From positions 1-23,559 of the IMG/VR virus record IMGVR_UViG_3300020394_000940: a DNA stretch of 23,559 bases. One strand, 5' to 3'. Shown piece by piece: positions 16,137 through 22,971 of the stretch. Made by a program: the position numbers and the translations under genes. How positions within the stretch are numbered: position 1 is the first letter of the stretch; every line of letters starts with the position of its first letter. The notes below the pieces were generated by a model. That model had not been told where the DNA came from, did no database searches, and saw nothing but the letters and a program-made list of their open reading frames with translations. The stretch is from a virus.

Positions 16137-16680
16137 ATTTACTCCACCACCCTTCTTCTTTCATGTGTTCATGTCTTTGATTGAATAGGTACACCGGATA
16201 ATCCTTCTCTTCCTGTTCAGTTTGAAAAGAAACAAATCCATCCTCAAATAATTTAGGCTTGAAGTATTTCCAAAGATACTCATCTATGCCTTTCCAGAAT
16301 CTTGTGTAGTACCAATCTAAATCTTCATGTATTTTATCATGTATATGTGAGTAGTCTCCACGCCAGGATAATATACTTGAGTTCATAGGTAATGTGTTCC
16401 AACTTGGCTTGAGTGCATGTAGTTCTTCGGTTAGAAATCTATTACAATCTCCTTTTATGATTGTGTCAAGATCAAAGTATATATTTTGGCAATCATCTTT
16501 AAAGTACTTGAACATCAGTAACTTATTAAATGTATTGTACTCATCATTGTAGACGTGATCTCTTATCACATGAAAGGAATCGTATTTGATATTTGAATAT
16601 GTATCAATCATATGCTTGATTCTATTCTCATACCAAACATCATACTTAGCACCGGTTCGTACTAATATAACTCTAGTCAA
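16123..16680 (-). CDS. Glycosyltransferase-like protein with DxD motif (compact)
   Basis: The protein opens TRVILVRTGAKYDVWYENRI, resembling the first strand and nucleotide-binding loop of GT-A fold (GT8-like) transferases. It has YNTFNKLLMFKYF before IYFDLDTIIKGD, where FDLD (residues 69-72) is the candidate metal/nucleotide-sugar DxD. The end, PVYLFNQRHEHM, is of the kind that closes the active site in GT8-like proteins. At 185 residues it is short but seems complete. I prefer the TTG at 16680 as start: the conserved-looking first strand begins there, the overlap with the upstream gene is then eight bases (TTGACTAG), and a GAG lies seven bases upstream. An ATG at 16734 would add 18 residues with no family look and overlap by 62 bases. 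The sugar donor and acceptor are unknown. Confidence 0.65.
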   Translation of the reverse strand: MTRVILVRTGAKYDVWYENRIKHMIDTYSNIKYDSFHVIRDHVYNDEYNTFNKLLMFKYFKDDCQNIYFDLDTIIKGDCNRFLTEELHALKPSWNTLPMNSSILSWRGDYSHIHDKIHEDLDWYYTRFWKGIDEYLWKYFKPKLFEDGFVSFQTEQEEKDYPVYLFNQRHEHMKEEGWWSKYVDI

Positions 16681-17176
16681 GACTGTACTCGAAATTTTGG
16701 CAGGTTTCAGATTTGTTGATAAGCTTTGCACCATTTCTAATATGAAACTTAGTAGCCATCTCTGTTAATGGACTCAATGTGACAAGCCTTTTTATTGAAT
16801 ATGATTCTTTCACTAAAGCTTGTAACTCATTCACAATAGTTCTTCCAGCTCCCGGTTTGTTACTCCATACAGTGTATGCAACGGCGATGGATCCTGTAGT
16901 GAAACGTTCACGAATATCATCCATTGTTCTACCACATCCGAGACATATATCATTTTCATCAAGTTTACAGACTCCTATGCAAGGTGAATCTTCTAGTTTG
17001 AAAAGTTCTAATTCCTCTTCGCTGGTTGGCACTTCTTTACAATGACATACACATATTACTGCAGACAAGTCGTCTAGCACAAACACCTGTTTTCCAGAAC
17101 CTATCTTTTCAAGATGAGGTCTTACTGGATCTTCCTTAAGAATCTCTAATTCATTTTCTTCTATTTCTCTAACCAA
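16673..17176 (-). CDS. GNAT-like acetyltransferase with internal DUF1289-type four-Cys insert
   Basis: This protein has about 167 residues from TTG at 17176, or 171 from TTG at 17188; there is no ATG near. The frame shows an N-terminal half (RPHLEKIGSGKQVFVLDD, then AVICVCHCKEVPTSEEELEL) and a C-terminal half (VAYTVWSNKPGAGRTIVNEL, then KRLVTLSPLTEMATKFHIRN) that together look like an acetyltransferase of the GNAT superfamily. PGAGR stands at the acetyl-CoA pyrophosphate loop (usual pattern R/QxxGxG/A). Between the halves sits DSPCIGVCKLDENDICLGCG, a C-x3-C-x7-C-x2-C module matching DUF1289 (usual SPC.GVC.L.....C.GCGR). DUF1289 probably binds a metal. Three more Cys residues precede it (CVCHC). 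The start at 17176 gives an eight-base overlap (TTGGTTAG) with the upstream gene. Substrate unknown; the fold call is moderate, the DUF1289 call stronger. Confidence 0.65.
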   Translation of the reverse strand: MVREIEENELEILKEDPVRPHLEKIGSGKQVFVLDDLSAVICVCHCKEVPTSEEELELFKLEDSPCIGVCKLDENDICLGCGRTMDDIRERFTTGSIAVAYTVWSNKPGAGRTIVNELQALVKESYSIKRLVTLSPLTEMATKFHIRNGAKLINKSETCQNFEYSLD

Positions 17177-17978
17177 AGCTATACTCAAAATTTTTATTTA
17201 CGTGGTGAATTAAATGTGCAATCACTGTATGATCTGGCATACCCGGTCTTCTCTTATCCAGTATATAATTCCATGCATCTCCTGTATTGTGATGAGGCAC
17301 ACCATACTTTTCAATAATATATGTTATGAACACTTCGTTGTTATAACAAAAATATTTTGAAATCTCTTCAGGATACAGGCTATCTTCTTTTGCTTCATCC
17401 AATGTATCCTTACATTCTTGTAGTCTTTCTTCAAACGACAAATTCTTTATGACTTCCTTTCCTGCTGTCACTACTCCTGTATTGTACAGGATAGGACTTG
17501 TGTCTTTATCTTCCAGCTGTAGCATTGCATTCTTTGCGCAGGTTTTAACATACACGTTCCTCTCATCAAATGCATCATTGTCAAATAAGAATTGTAATCT
17601 TTCACCTCTTATCTGACCAACATAACTTCTTTCTAATGATAGAGCATTAATCTTGCTGAGATCCAGCTCCTCAAATACATTTTTATTTGTGTTAGGAACC
17701 ACATCAAAATCAAGATAGCATACTTCATCATATCCTTCTTTCACAAAGTCTTGTAAAGCAATGAGCTTTTCCAAGTTAACGTCTACATAATCTCGTATCT
17801 CTGTATTGATTAAGATATAATCAGCCTTGCATCTTTCAGCATATACTTTCTGTAAAGATTCCAGATGTTCTTTATATGCTTCATACTTTGATCTCTTATC
17901 ATCAGGCGCAGACGAATGCTCCTTGAGATCATTCGTATAGATGCTGTATATTATTCTCTTTGCACCATGATTTGACAT
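17169..17978 (-). CDS. Glycosyltransferase-like protein (paralogue of its upstream neighbour)
   Basis: This 269-residue protein has a GT-A-like order of motifs: first strand KRIIYSIYT (residues 7-15), a helix with KYEAYKEHLESLQKVYAERC, VCYLDFDVVPNTNKN with candidate DxD at 89-92, LYNTGVVTAG (164-173) as the acceptor-side strand, and a C-terminal AHLIHHVNKNF that resembles the metal-binding His of GT8-like enzymes. The same motifs in the same order occur in the gene upstream (KRIIYSLYI, ILYLDFDAVP, VFNTGIIGIN, IIHIVNKRF), so the two are paralogues. ATG at 17978 has a good ribosome site (AGAGG seven bases before ATG) and lies 50 bases inside the upstream gene. The stop overlaps the GNAT-like gene. 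Donor sugar and acceptor are unknown. Confidence 0.65.
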   Translation of the reverse strand: MSNHGAKRIIYSIYTNDLKEHSSAPDDKRSKYEAYKEHLESLQKVYAERCKADYILINTEIRDYVDVNLEKLIALQDFVKEGYDEVCYLDFDVVPNTNKNVFEELDLSKINALSLERSYVGQIRGERLQFLFDNDAFDERNVYVKTCAKNAMLQLEDKDTSPILYNTGVVTAGKEVIKNLSFEERLQECKDTLDEAKEDSLYPEEISKYFCYNNEVFITYIIEKYGVPHHNTGDAWNYILDKRRPGMPDHTVIAHLIHHVNKNFEYSFG

Positions 17979-18843
17979 AGCTAAACCTCTTATTCACGAT
18001 ATGTATTATCTTGGCCTCTTCTTGAATATGACTAGTCTTATCAAAAAACATATGCCAATCATTATCCAGTAGTTGAGTAGGAACTTTATTGAGCATTGTT
18101 TTATATCCCCAAATAGTTTCGTTGTCCCAACCAAACATTGACCTCACATAGTCAGGCCACATCCCATTATCATCCTCTTTCAACTCATCCATCATATTCA
18201 TAACATAATCAAAGTCATCAAAATAATTAAGACGGTTCAGATGTTCTCTATTTATTCCTATGATTCCGGTATTAAACACCTGTGAGTAATCACCATCGAT
18301 CCCATCATATAAAACCATGGCTCTTTGATTCCAATACTTTGCGGTAGGAGATCTATTAGAAGCTTTACCAAACTTCTTTCTTTGCCTTTCATCAAATAGT
18401 ATATGCTCTAAAAATTGAACAGCTCTATCTGTACTTGTCTTTATAGCTATTCCATCATTTAGATTCCATACATCAAAGAAGTTTTCGGTAGTTACTGGAA
18501 CAGCATCAAAATCTAGATAAAGGATCTCATCATATTCATTAGCAAGCTCATATAATAAATGCAGCTTATAAAAGTTAACTATGTTGTATCCAGTTATCTG
18601 AGGATATTTATTCTGAAACCATGCCTGATAATCTAAGTATTTTTTATCAGCTATAAATAACTTATAGTCTACGCCTATCTTGTCAGCATACTGTTCATGC
18701 ATTTTTGTGAGCCAAGGCGACCACTCTTGAAATAAAAGTTTTGTTCTCTCTGTCTTTGGAAGAGTGTCACCTAAGTAAGGCGGTTGATAGTCCAGCATTT
18801 CTTTTGGAATATCAATATATAGACTGTATATAATTCTTTTCAT
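17929..18843 (-). CDS. Glycosyltransferase-like protein, first gene of the - strand unit
   Basis: This 304-residue protein has GT-A-like motifs: KRIIYSLYI at the N terminus, VDYKLFIADKKYLDYQAWF, a long helix NIVNFYKLHLLYELANEY, ILYLDFDAVP with candidate DxD at residues 110-113, VFNTGIIGIN (189-198) and EAKIIHIVNKRFSYVKSW (276-293). It is longer than its downstream paralogue, mostly in the region between the DxD and NTG motifs (KFGKASNRSPTAKYWNQR). It resembles small phage and host glycosyltransferase-like proteins that act on surface glycans, but I cannot assign a CAZy family. Its ATG shares the palindrome CATG with the divergent methyltransferase start, and no clear ribosome binding site or promoter is visible upstream on the - strand. 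Translation may be weak or leaderless, or the true start may lie elsewhere. The downstream four genes all overlap, so it probably leads an operon. Confidence 0.65.
   Translation of the reverse strand: MKRIIYSLYIDIPKEMLDYQPPYLGDTLPKTERTKLLFQEWSPWLTKMHEQYADKIGVDYKLFIADKKYLDYQAWFQNKYPQITGYNIVNFYKLHLLYELANEYDEILYLDFDAVPVTTENFFDVWNLNDGIAIKTSTDRAVQFLEHILFDERQRKKFGKASNRSPTAKYWNQRAMVLYDGIDGDYSQVFNTGIIGINREHLNRLNYFDDFDYVMNMMDELKEDDNGMWPDYVRSMFGWDNETIWGYKTMLNKVPTQLLDNDWHMFFDKTSHIQEEAKIIHIVNKRFSYVKSWCKENNIQHLYE
18652..18659 (+). promoter_or_regulatory. Candidate late promoter, antisense inside a glycosyltransferase-like gene
   Basis: Exact TATAAATA on the + strand, 182 bases before the methyltransferase start and antisense to the gene in which it lies. 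It could drive the methyltransferase, for which no other promoter is visible. Octamers of this kind are expected by chance a few times in AT-rich DNA of this length, so confidence is low. Confidence 0.3.
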
Positions 18844-19450
18844 GGATATATGTATTATGCTTTATAACTACCACACTCTTCTAGACGTGATTGATTACAG
18901 TTCAGAGATCAGTCCGAAGCATGTTAGACCTTTGATCAGGCATCTTACTAATGAGCAACTTGAAAGTAAGAAGTGGGTATGTGATGAACTTGAAACTTAT
19001 ATGAAAGCTATTGATGAGCCGAACGTGCTAGTCCTAGCCGGTTGGTTCGGATTGCTTGCACAAATGATTCGTAATAGATATGATGCTAAAGTAACATCAA
19101 TTGATATTGATCCTATGTGTGCTAAGTTTGGAAGAATGCTTTATGACAAAGATATTACATTCAAGCACAAGGCAATAGAAGACTTTGGGCATAGAGATAC
19201 CCGAAGTCATAATATCATTATATGTACATCATGCGAACATGTTTCAGATGAAGTTCTTCATGATTTCCTTTCTTTAAGAGAACTTGGAACGTTGGTTATA
19301 CTTCAATCTAATAACTATTATATACCAGAACACATCAATTGTAAACCAAAAAATGAAGATTTTGTAAAAAGTTTGCCTCTCAGAAAGGTGTTGTATAGTG
19401 AAACGATGTCTTTTGAAAGATATGACAGGTACATGGTCATAGGATTATAA
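18842..19450 (+). CDS. SAM-dependent methyltransferase-like protein
   Basis: This 202-residue protein has Rossmann-fold methyltransferase features. Motif I-like NVLVLAGWFGLLAQMI lies at residues 61-76, with the Gly-rich turn as AGWFG. VTSIDIDPMC (84-93) has the acidic residue expected to hold the SAM ribose. NIIICTSCEHVSDEVLHDFL (124-143) occupies the motif IV position. The late strand region is LGTLVILQSNNYYIPEHINC. Family members methylate small molecules, glycans, proteins or nucleic acids; the target here is unknown. It starts divergently from the - strand unit on the same CATG, and ATG at 18857 is an alternative with no better ribosome site. It is followed by a late promoter and the second fibre module. 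Its small size and place suggest that it belongs functionally with the modification-enzyme island. Confidence 0.65.
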   Translation: MDICIMLYNYHTLLDVIDYSSEISPKHVRPLIRHLTNEQLESKKWVCDELETYMKAIDEPNVLVLAGWFGLLAQMIRNRYDAKVTSIDIDPMCAKFGRMLYDKDITFKHKAIEDFGHRDTRSHNIIICTSCEHVSDEVLHDFLSLRELGTLVILQSNNYYIPEHINCKPKNEDFVKSLPLRKVLYSETMSFERYDRYMVIGL

Positions 19451-19453
19451 ATA
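19446..19453 (+). promoter_or_regulatory. T4-type late promoter before the second fibre module
   Basis: Exact TATAAATA that overlaps the TAA stop of the methyltransferase gene and lies 31 bases before the ATG of the BppU-like gene. It probably starts late transcription of the whole downstream fibre module. Confidence 0.78.
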
Positions 19454-19484
19454 GATCCGAAGGAACTTTATTTAGAGATAGGCC

Positions 19485-19844
19485 ATGGCACAATACGAAG
19501 AACTACAAATTGACCAGGGCACTGATGTATCTATCAATCTTGAACTCACAGATACAGCCGGTGTCATAAAGAACTTGACTGGCTATACTGTCAAGGCTGG
19601 AATAAAAAAGACATATAACACAAAAGACTCGGACGCAACTCTATTCACATCGACAATCACATCTCCTTCAACAGCAGGTAAAGTCAACTTAGCTTTGACT
19701 AATATACAGACCAATACTACCAATATGCCGGCTGGAAGATATGTGTATGATGTAGAGTTGTCAAAACTTGATAGTAGCAACAATAATATAATTGAAAGAA
19801 TTCTTGAAGGTATCGTTACTGTAAAGCCCCAAGTCACGCCCTAG
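19485..19844 (+). CDS. BppU-like immunoglobulin-type domain protein
   Basis: This 119-residue all-beta protein opens EELQIDQGTDVSINLELTDT, followed by NLTGYTVKAGIKK and ATLFTSTITSPSTAGKVNLA. The C terminus is MPAGRYVYDVELSKLDSSNN and EGIVTVKP. This strand order matches the N-terminal domain of BppU, the upper baseplate protein of lactococcal phages: D-x-G-x-x-x-x-x-x-L, then (V/A)xxxI, then a Y-x-Y/F-D-V/L strand. In BppU this domain attaches receptor-binding parts to the baseplate. Here it directly precedes the large fibre gene, ending ten bases before it, so an adaptor or fibre-base role is likely. A late promoter lies just upstream; the ribosome site is weak (GATAGG). Confidence 0.65.
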   Translation: MAQYEELQIDQGTDVSINLELTDTAGVIKNLTGYTVKAGIKKTYNTKDSDATLFTSTITSPSTAGKVNLALTNIQTNTTNMPAGRYVYDVELSKLDSSNNNIIERILEGIVTVKPQVTP

Positions 19845-19853
19845 GAGACGTTG

Positions 19854-22800
19854 ATGGCAACAAAGGTAATAGTAGGCGACAAGACGATTGTCAAAAAAGT
19901 CGTTGTCGGCGTACCTCAATCGCAGAACATTGCTGCGCAAGGTCTTATAGCTACACTTGGCGATGTTGACGGTACGGTCAATAGATCAAACGGTGTACTT
20001 TTAAGATATGATTCTGATGCTGCAAAGTGGAAACACATTCAGCTTAAGACTGCACTTGCTCAAAATATCAGTATCACTAATGTTCCAAATGTAGGTGGAA
20101 CTCTTGCTTTTGATTCGAATGCTGGTGGTGTATTTACATTCACCGGTCCTACTCCTACACAGATAAGACAACACTACAGCGCCTTTTCTCAAAATAACGA
20201 TCTTACCTATGATTCAACAACAGGTAAGTTTAGCTTTAATGATTCTGACTTTGCACGAACAGATCGCAGAGACATATATCACAGGGGATTAAAGCTTCCA
20301 ACTGCTCAACATATAAGTTTCAAAGATTCATCTACTACCATAAAAGAATCTGGTGGTGATTTTGAATTTAGAAATAAATCAGGCAATATTAATATACTGC
20401 CTAATGACGGCCAATCACTTGTTGTAAAATCAGATAGTGATGGCTCACTTATCATACAGGCAAGTGATGTTGGTGGTGTACAACTTTATCATACAAGCGG
20501 AAAAGAAAGATTTACAACAACTGACTCTGGTGTAAGAGTTAAAGGTGACTTTATTGTCGATTCAGATGCAGTTGTTAACGGAACACTTTATGTCAAGCAG
20601 GCCACAACCCTTAACAGTACGTTAACGGTTGAAGATTCAGCTCATATTAAAGATGGGTTGACAGTTGATTCAGATCTTAAAGTAAAAGGTAATATTATTG
20701 TTGATGGAACTCTTACGAGTTCTATTACACCTGCAAATGTAAGAGAACATTTCAGTGCAGGTGGAGATCTTACTTATGATTCTTCAACTGGTAAGTTTAG
20801 CTTTGACGTTGAGGCAGTATACACAAAAGCTAATTTTGATTCTGATTTAGGATTAGCAAACACAGGACAACTTCCAGAAGGAAGCAATTTATATTTCACC
20901 ACAGCTAGAGCACGCCAATCAGTATCTGTAACTGACAATGGAGGTGATGGATCACTTTCATATGATAGTGGAACTGGTGTTATATCATACACAGGACCTA
21001 GTGCTGAAGAAGCACGGCTTCATATTTCTGTTAATGATGTCGGTGGCGACGGAAGTCTTTCTTATGATAACACTTCAGGTGTCATAACATACACAGGTCC
21101 AAGTGCTGCTGAAGTACGAGCACACTTTAGTGCTGGTGCAAGTTTAACTTACGATGCTTCAACCGGTCAATTCACGACAAACCAAGCACTCGACTCAAAC
21201 AGCAATGTTACTTTCAATCAAGTAAGAGGCCCTGCTGAATTCATCATTGATCCGGCTGCTGTAGGTGATAACACTGGAACAGTCAAGATCCTAGGTAACT
21301 TACAGGTTGAAGGAACACAGACTACGCTCAACTCAACTGCAGTTACTATAAATGATAAGAACATTGTAATTGCAGATAGTGCTGCTGATAGTTCAGCCTT
21401 ACATGGTGGAGGCATTACATTTGGTGGTGCTAACATTGGCAATAAACCTACATTTAGTTATTCTCACGCTGATAAGAGATTTCAGTTCAATAGAAATATA
21501 CAGGCTGACAGTTTTATTGGTGACGTCACAGGTAATGTAACCGGTAACTTAACCGGAAATGTTACAGGTCAAGTCAGTGACATATCAAATCATACTACTA
21601 GTGATTTAGCAGAAGGTTCAAATTTATATTACACTGACACCCGAGCAAGAAATGCTGTAAGCGCAGTAGATTCTGGTGGTGATGGTGCATTCTCATATGT
21701 AGCAGCTACAGGTAAGTTTAAGTATCGTGGACCTAGTGCATCAGAAGTAAGAGCACACTTTTCAGCTGGTGGAGACCTGACATATGATTCAACAACTGGT
21801 AAGTTTCAGTTTGATGTAGAATCTGTTTACACAAAAGCAAACTTTGATTCTGACTTAGGACTTGCAAATACGGGTCAACTGCCTGAAGGATCGAATCTTT
21901 ATTACACAACAGCAAGAGCTGACTCAGCATTTGATGTAAGATTAGCCACAAAGACAACAAGCGATTTGGCTGAAGGATCTAATCAATACTACACTGAAGC
22001 TAGAGTCAATACAGTATTCGGGAAGAGAACAACTGACTCATTATCAGAAGGTTCTACTAATTTATACTTCACAAATGAAAGAGCACAAGATGCTTTAAGT
22101 TCTTCATTTGTTCATTCCAATCATACTAATATAACTGCTACATATGATGATCCTTCTGGTGAAATAAGAATAGCAGCAGCTCAACAATTTAATGACTCAG
22201 ATGCAAGACATGCAATTACAGTTGCAGATTCGGGTGGATTTGGCCATCTTAATTACAATCAAGATGCAGGCCTGATACAATACAAAGGTGTTACTTCTAC
22301 AGAAATAAGATCACAATTCTCAGCTACAGGAACTGGATTCCAGTATGATAGTGCAACTGGTAAGTTTACATTAACACCAGCAGCAACTTATAATAAAGCT
22401 AAATTTGATTCTGACTTCAATTTGACCTCAACAGATTCTTTATCTGAAGGAAGCAGTAACTTATATTTCACAGAACCAAGAGTCAATACCGTCTTCGGAA
22501 AAAGAACAACAGATTCATTATCCGAAGGAACTACGAATAAATACTATACAGACACTAGAGCAAGAAATGCACTTACAGTCATTGATTCTGGTGGCGATGG
22601 CAGACTTACATATACAGCATCTACAGGAAGATTAGTATATAAAGGTCAAAATGATTCAGAGTTCTTCCAGCATCTTGAGGATAATGGAAGCAGCCTAGGG
22701 GAACTTACATATGACTCTTCTAATAAGTTTAGAGTTACTTCTGCGTTCTTTACTGGCAAGCCTACAGCCGGTACATTGTCGACAGATTCGGATAAGATCC

Positions 22801-22913
22801 TTATATTAGATGCTACTGATGGTGCACTAAAACAAGCTGGAGTTCAACAGCTTGCAACAGCTGCAGCTGGTGTAGGAAACACAGCTAAGTTATTAGCATT
22901 TATTGGATTATAA
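19854..22913 (+). CDS. Large repeat-built tail fibre protein
   Basis: This 1019-residue fibre protein starts at ATG 19854, with AGGAG six bases upstream; the TTG three bases earlier is not needed. The N terminus (ATKVIVGDKTIVKKVVVGVP) is short and probably the attachment end. The shaft is built of repeats. A module of the form GGDGxLxY...TGxxxYxGPSxxEVRxHFSA occurs about five times, and a strand unit of the form (T)xDxLxEGSxNLYFT occurs about six times. A 54-residue block occurs twice almost unchanged (20751-20912 and 21759-21920). A VTGNVTGNLTGNVTG run (near 21527-21571) and a segment NLQVEGTQTTLNSTAVTIND resemble cyanophage fibre proteins. No catalytic motif or C-terminal chaperone domain (such as the S74 peptidase type) is visible; the end GVGNTAKLLAFIGL is short, so a separate chaperone or tip protein may be needed. 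It is likely a long or side tail fibre that contacts the host. Confidence 0.8.
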   Translation: MATKVIVGDKTIVKKVVVGVPQSQNIAAQGLIATLGDVDGTVNRSNGVLLRYDSDAAKWKHIQLKTALAQNISITNVPNVGGTLAFDSNAGGVFTFTGPTPTQIRQHYSAFSQNNDLTYDSTTGKFSFNDSDFARTDRRDIYHRGLKLPTAQHISFKDSSTTIKESGGDFEFRNKSGNINILPNDGQSLVVKSDSDGSLIIQASDVGGVQLYHTSGKERFTTTDSGVRVKGDFIVDSDAVVNGTLYVKQATTLNSTLTVEDSAHIKDGLTVDSDLKVKGNIIVDGTLTSSITPANVREHFSAGGDLTYDSSTGKFSFDVEAVYTKANFDSDLGLANTGQLPEGSNLYFTTARARQSVSVTDNGGDGSLSYDSGTGVISYTGPSAEEARLHISVNDVGGDGSLSYDNTSGVITYTGPSAAEVRAHFSAGASLTYDASTGQFTTNQALDSNSNVTFNQVRGPAEFIIDPAAVGDNTGTVKILGNLQVEGTQTTLNSTAVTINDKNIVIADSAADSSALHGGGITFGGANIGNKPTFSYSHADKRFQFNRNIQADSFIGDVTGNVTGNLTGNVTGQVSDISNHTTSDLAEGSNLYYTDTRARNAVSAVDSGGDGAFSYVAATGKFKYRGPSASEVRAHFSAGGDLTYDSTTGKFQFDVESVYTKANFDSDLGLANTGQLPEGSNLYYTTARADSAFDVRLATKTTSDLAEGSNQYYTEARVNTVFGKRTTDSLSEGSTNLYFTNERAQDALSSSFVHSNHTNITATYDDPSGEIRIAAAQQFNDSDARHAITVADSGGFGHLNYNQDAGLIQYKGVTSTEIRSQFSATGTGFQYDSATGKFTLTPAATYNKAKFDSDFNLTSTDSLSEGSSNLYFTEPRVNTVFGKRTTDSLSEGTTNKYYTDTRARNALTVIDSGGDGRLTYTASTGRLVYKGQNDSEFFQHLEDNGSSLGELTYDSSNKFRVTSAFFTGKPTAGTLSTDSDKILILDATDGALKQAGVQQLATAAAGVGNTAKLLAFIGL
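20751..20912 (+). repeat. Tail fibre 54-residue repeat, copy 1
   Basis: Encodes a block from FSAGGDLTYDSSTGKFSFD through NLYFTTARA. It has the same length (162 bases) as copy 2 at 21759-21920 and differs at about five residues, while many third codon positions differ. Confidence 0.85.
20940..22660 (+). repeat. Degenerate array of GGDG/YxGPS shaft modules
   Basis: Five copies of a ~30-residue module begin near 20940, 21042, 21675, 22232 and 22590. Each has a Gly-Gly-Asp/Phe-Gly turn, a Y strand, a TG or similar turn, and (in the first three) a YxGPS then E-x-R helix cap. Spacing is irregular, with other shaft units between. Confidence 0.7.
21759..21920 (+). repeat. Tail fibre 54-residue repeat, copy 2
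   Basis: Encodes FSAGGDLTYDSTTGKFQFD through NLYYTTARA, the near-identical partner of the block at 20751-20912. Confidence 0.85.
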
Positions 22914-22936
22914 AGACAAATGAAAAAGAAAAATTA

Positions 22937-22944
22937 TATAAATA
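22937..22944 (+). promoter_or_regulatory. T4-type late promoter after the fibre gene
   Basis: Exact TATAAATA in the 58-base gap between the fibre gene and the next small structural gene, 27 bases before its ATG. Confidence 0.8.
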
Positions 22945-22971
22945 AAGTAAAATATCTAAAGTGGACGTGAC

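Noticed and set aside
16681-16734. ATG start at 16734 for the compact glycosyltransferase-like gene
   Set aside because: The extra 18 residues do not look like the family start and overlap the upstream gene by 62 bases. The TTG at 16680 gives a natural first strand and a short overlap like its neighbour.
18855-18864. TGCTTTA resembling a MotA box (T4 middle promoter) near the methyltransferase start
   Set aside because: No TATAAT-like -10 lies at the required distance downstream and the site is inside the coding region.
18844-18910. Sigma70-type promoter for the - strand unit
   Set aside because: On the - strand a CATAAT can serve as a -10, but nothing near TTGACA is found 16-18 bases upstream, so I do not call it.
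21527-21571. VTGN repeats as a possible CRISPR or tandem DNA repeat
   Set aside because: The unit is a short coding repeat within a fibre shaft, with no spacer structure.
22914-22971. Rho-independent terminator after the large fibre gene
   Set aside because: The gap is AT-rich but I see no GC stem followed by a T run; it holds a late promoter instead.
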